Below, one piece after another: positions 5,584 through 6,404 of a DNA stretch of 6,404 nucleotides. The DNA comes from Actinomycetota bacterium. GTDB lineage: Bacteria > Actinomycetota > Actinomycetes > S36-B12 > UBA5976. Below the pieces are notes generated by a model, which saw only the letters and a list, made by a program, of their open reading frames with translations, was not told where the DNA came from and ran no database searches. The DNA is taken from contig CANJRK010000053.1 of NCBI GenBank assembly GCA_947476765.1, positions 1-6,404 on the forward strand, in the 5' to 3' direction. The translations under genes and the position numbers were made by a program. The first letter of the stretch is position 1. Each line of letters starts with the position of its first letter.

Positions 5584-6404
5584 ATGAATAACTTTTCCCG
5601 CTGGATTCCTGGCTCCCCTCGCACCGTTACTGGAAAGACTGACGAAGTTGTAATCGTTGGTGCCGGCTTGGCTGGACTTTCCGCAGCAATGCGACTTGCC
5701 GGAGCTGGAAGAAGTGTCACCGTAGTGGAACGTGAAAGTATCCCTGGCGGACGGGCAGGCCGTATTAGTGATCAAGGATTTGAGTTTGATACTGGTCCCA
5801 CGGTTTTAACAATGCCGGACCTGATTGCTGATGCCTTTGACTGCTTAGGTGAAAATCTGGATGACTGGTTAACCCTGGAACCAGTTGCTCCGCTTTATCG
5901 CGCCTTCTACCAAGATGGCAGCGTTTTAAATGTACATGCTGACACCAACAAAATGGCCACCGAGATTGAAACTGTAATTGGATCAAGCGAGGCCGCTGGG
6001 TATCTAAAGTACGTTGATTTCGTTACTGATCTATACAAGTATGAAATGAAGAATTTCATCGATCGCAACATAGATTCACCGTTAGATCTTTTGTCGATGG
6101 ATTTGGCGCGCCTAATCAAGCTTGGTGGATTCAGAAAATTAGCACCAAAAGTTGGGCAGTACTTAAAGGACGAACGAACCCAACGAGTGTTTTCGTTTCA
6201 ATCTATGTACGCCGGACTATCGCCGTATGATGCCTTGGCAATCTACGCCGTAATCGCGTATATGGATTCGGTTGCAGGCGTATTTGCGCCAAAAGGTGGG
6301 ATGCACGCGCTACCAGTTGCTATGGCAGGTGCGGCAGCAAAACATGGAGTCAAGTTTGTATATGACACCGAGGTAACCAAAGTACGCATGACTGGAAACC
6401 GTGC
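5584..6404 (+). CDS. crtI: Phytoene desaturase CrtI, N-terminal part (3' truncated by window edge)
   Basis: The frame is open from ATG 5584 to the end of the window (273 complete codons); CrtI is normally about 500 residues, so just over half is present. It is the FAD-dependent enzyme that desaturates phytoene stepwise to neurosporene or lycopene at the membrane. Seen here are the dinucleotide fold VVIVGAGLAGLSAA (22-35; GxGxxG at 26-31), E49 ending the second strand, PGGRAGR (54-60), FEFDTGPTVLTMP (66-78), and the CrtI-typical block FQSMYAGLSPYDALAIYAVI (205-224) followed by FAPKGGMHALP (234-244). About 20 residues precede the Rossmann strand, as in actinobacterial homologues with an RTV-G-TD lead-in. 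It lies 3 nt after crtE. It is clearly paralogous to the CrtD-like protein at 2287-3783 but differs in the middle block, which supports separate desaturation steps. Phytoene synthase (crtB) may lie downstream; that is inference. Confidence 0.92.
   Translation, partial: MNNFSRWIPGSPRTVTGKTDEVVIVGAGLAGLSAAMRLAGAGRSVTVVERESIPGGRAGRISDQGFEFDTGPTVLTMPDLIADAFDCLGENLDDWLTLEPVAPLYRAFYQDGSVLNVHADTNKMATEIETVIGSSEAAGYLKYVDFVTDLYKYEMKNFIDRNIDSPLDLLSMDLARLIKLGGFRKLAPKVGQYLKDERTQRVFSFQSMYAGLSPYDALAIYAVIAYMDSVAGVFAPKGGMHALPVAMAGAAAKHGVKFVYDTEVTKVRMTGNR

Noticed and set aside
5503..6119. Antisense open frames across the end of crtE and the start of crtI
   Set aside because: They lie opposite strongly conserved motifs of crtE and crtI, show no protein-family features, and overlap each other; shadows of the real genes.

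Overview
The window is most of a carotenoid biosynthesis locus, probably from a low- to mid-GC actinobacterium. The best evidence for that assignment is the style of two proteins. The prenyl synthase carries the KPAGDDLREGK segment, and the phytoene desaturase has an RTV-G-TD lead-in followed by VVIVGAGLAGLSAA; I know both from actinobacterial CrtE and CrtI. Base composition looks balanced, near or just under half G+C by eye, unlike high-GC soil actinomycetes. GTG and TTG starts and weak Shine-Dalgarno sequences are used. A freshwater or marine planktonic actinobacterium would fit, but this is inference.

Layout. Positions 2-3783 hold four plus-strand genes packed as one transcription unit: the C-terminal part of a CrtA-type carotenoid monooxygenase, a CruF-type carotenoid 1,2-hydratase (ATGA overlap), a membrane-anchored family 2 glycosyltransferase (16-nt overlap), and a CrtD-like FAD carotenoid desaturase (4-nt gap, GTG start). 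A CDP-alcohol phosphatidyltransferase lies on the minus strand at 3788-4429. It converges on the desaturase with only 4 bases between stop codons. A 62-bp divergent spacer (4430-4491) separates it from crtE (plus strand, TTG start). crtE is followed after 3 bases by crtI, which is cut by the right edge of the window.

How the genes work together. CrtE makes geranylgeranyl diphosphate. A phytoene synthase, not in this window, would give phytoene, and CrtI would desaturate it towards lycopene. The upstream unit then supplies the set of activities known for tailoring an acyclic (psi) end: CruF adds water across C1-C2 to give a 1-OH, CrtD introduces the 3,4 double bond, a CrtA-type enzyme oxidises C2, and the glycosyltransferase adds a sugar. 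This is the logic of myxol glycosides and of salinixanthin-like pigments. The most interesting prediction is therefore a polar, glycosylated xanthophyll, possibly a membrane pigment or a rhodopsin antenna. No cyclase, phytoene synthase, rhodopsin or carotene-cleaving oxygenase is present, so the final structure cannot be fixed from this window. I found no RNA gene, CRISPR array, insertion sequence or gene family that I cannot place.
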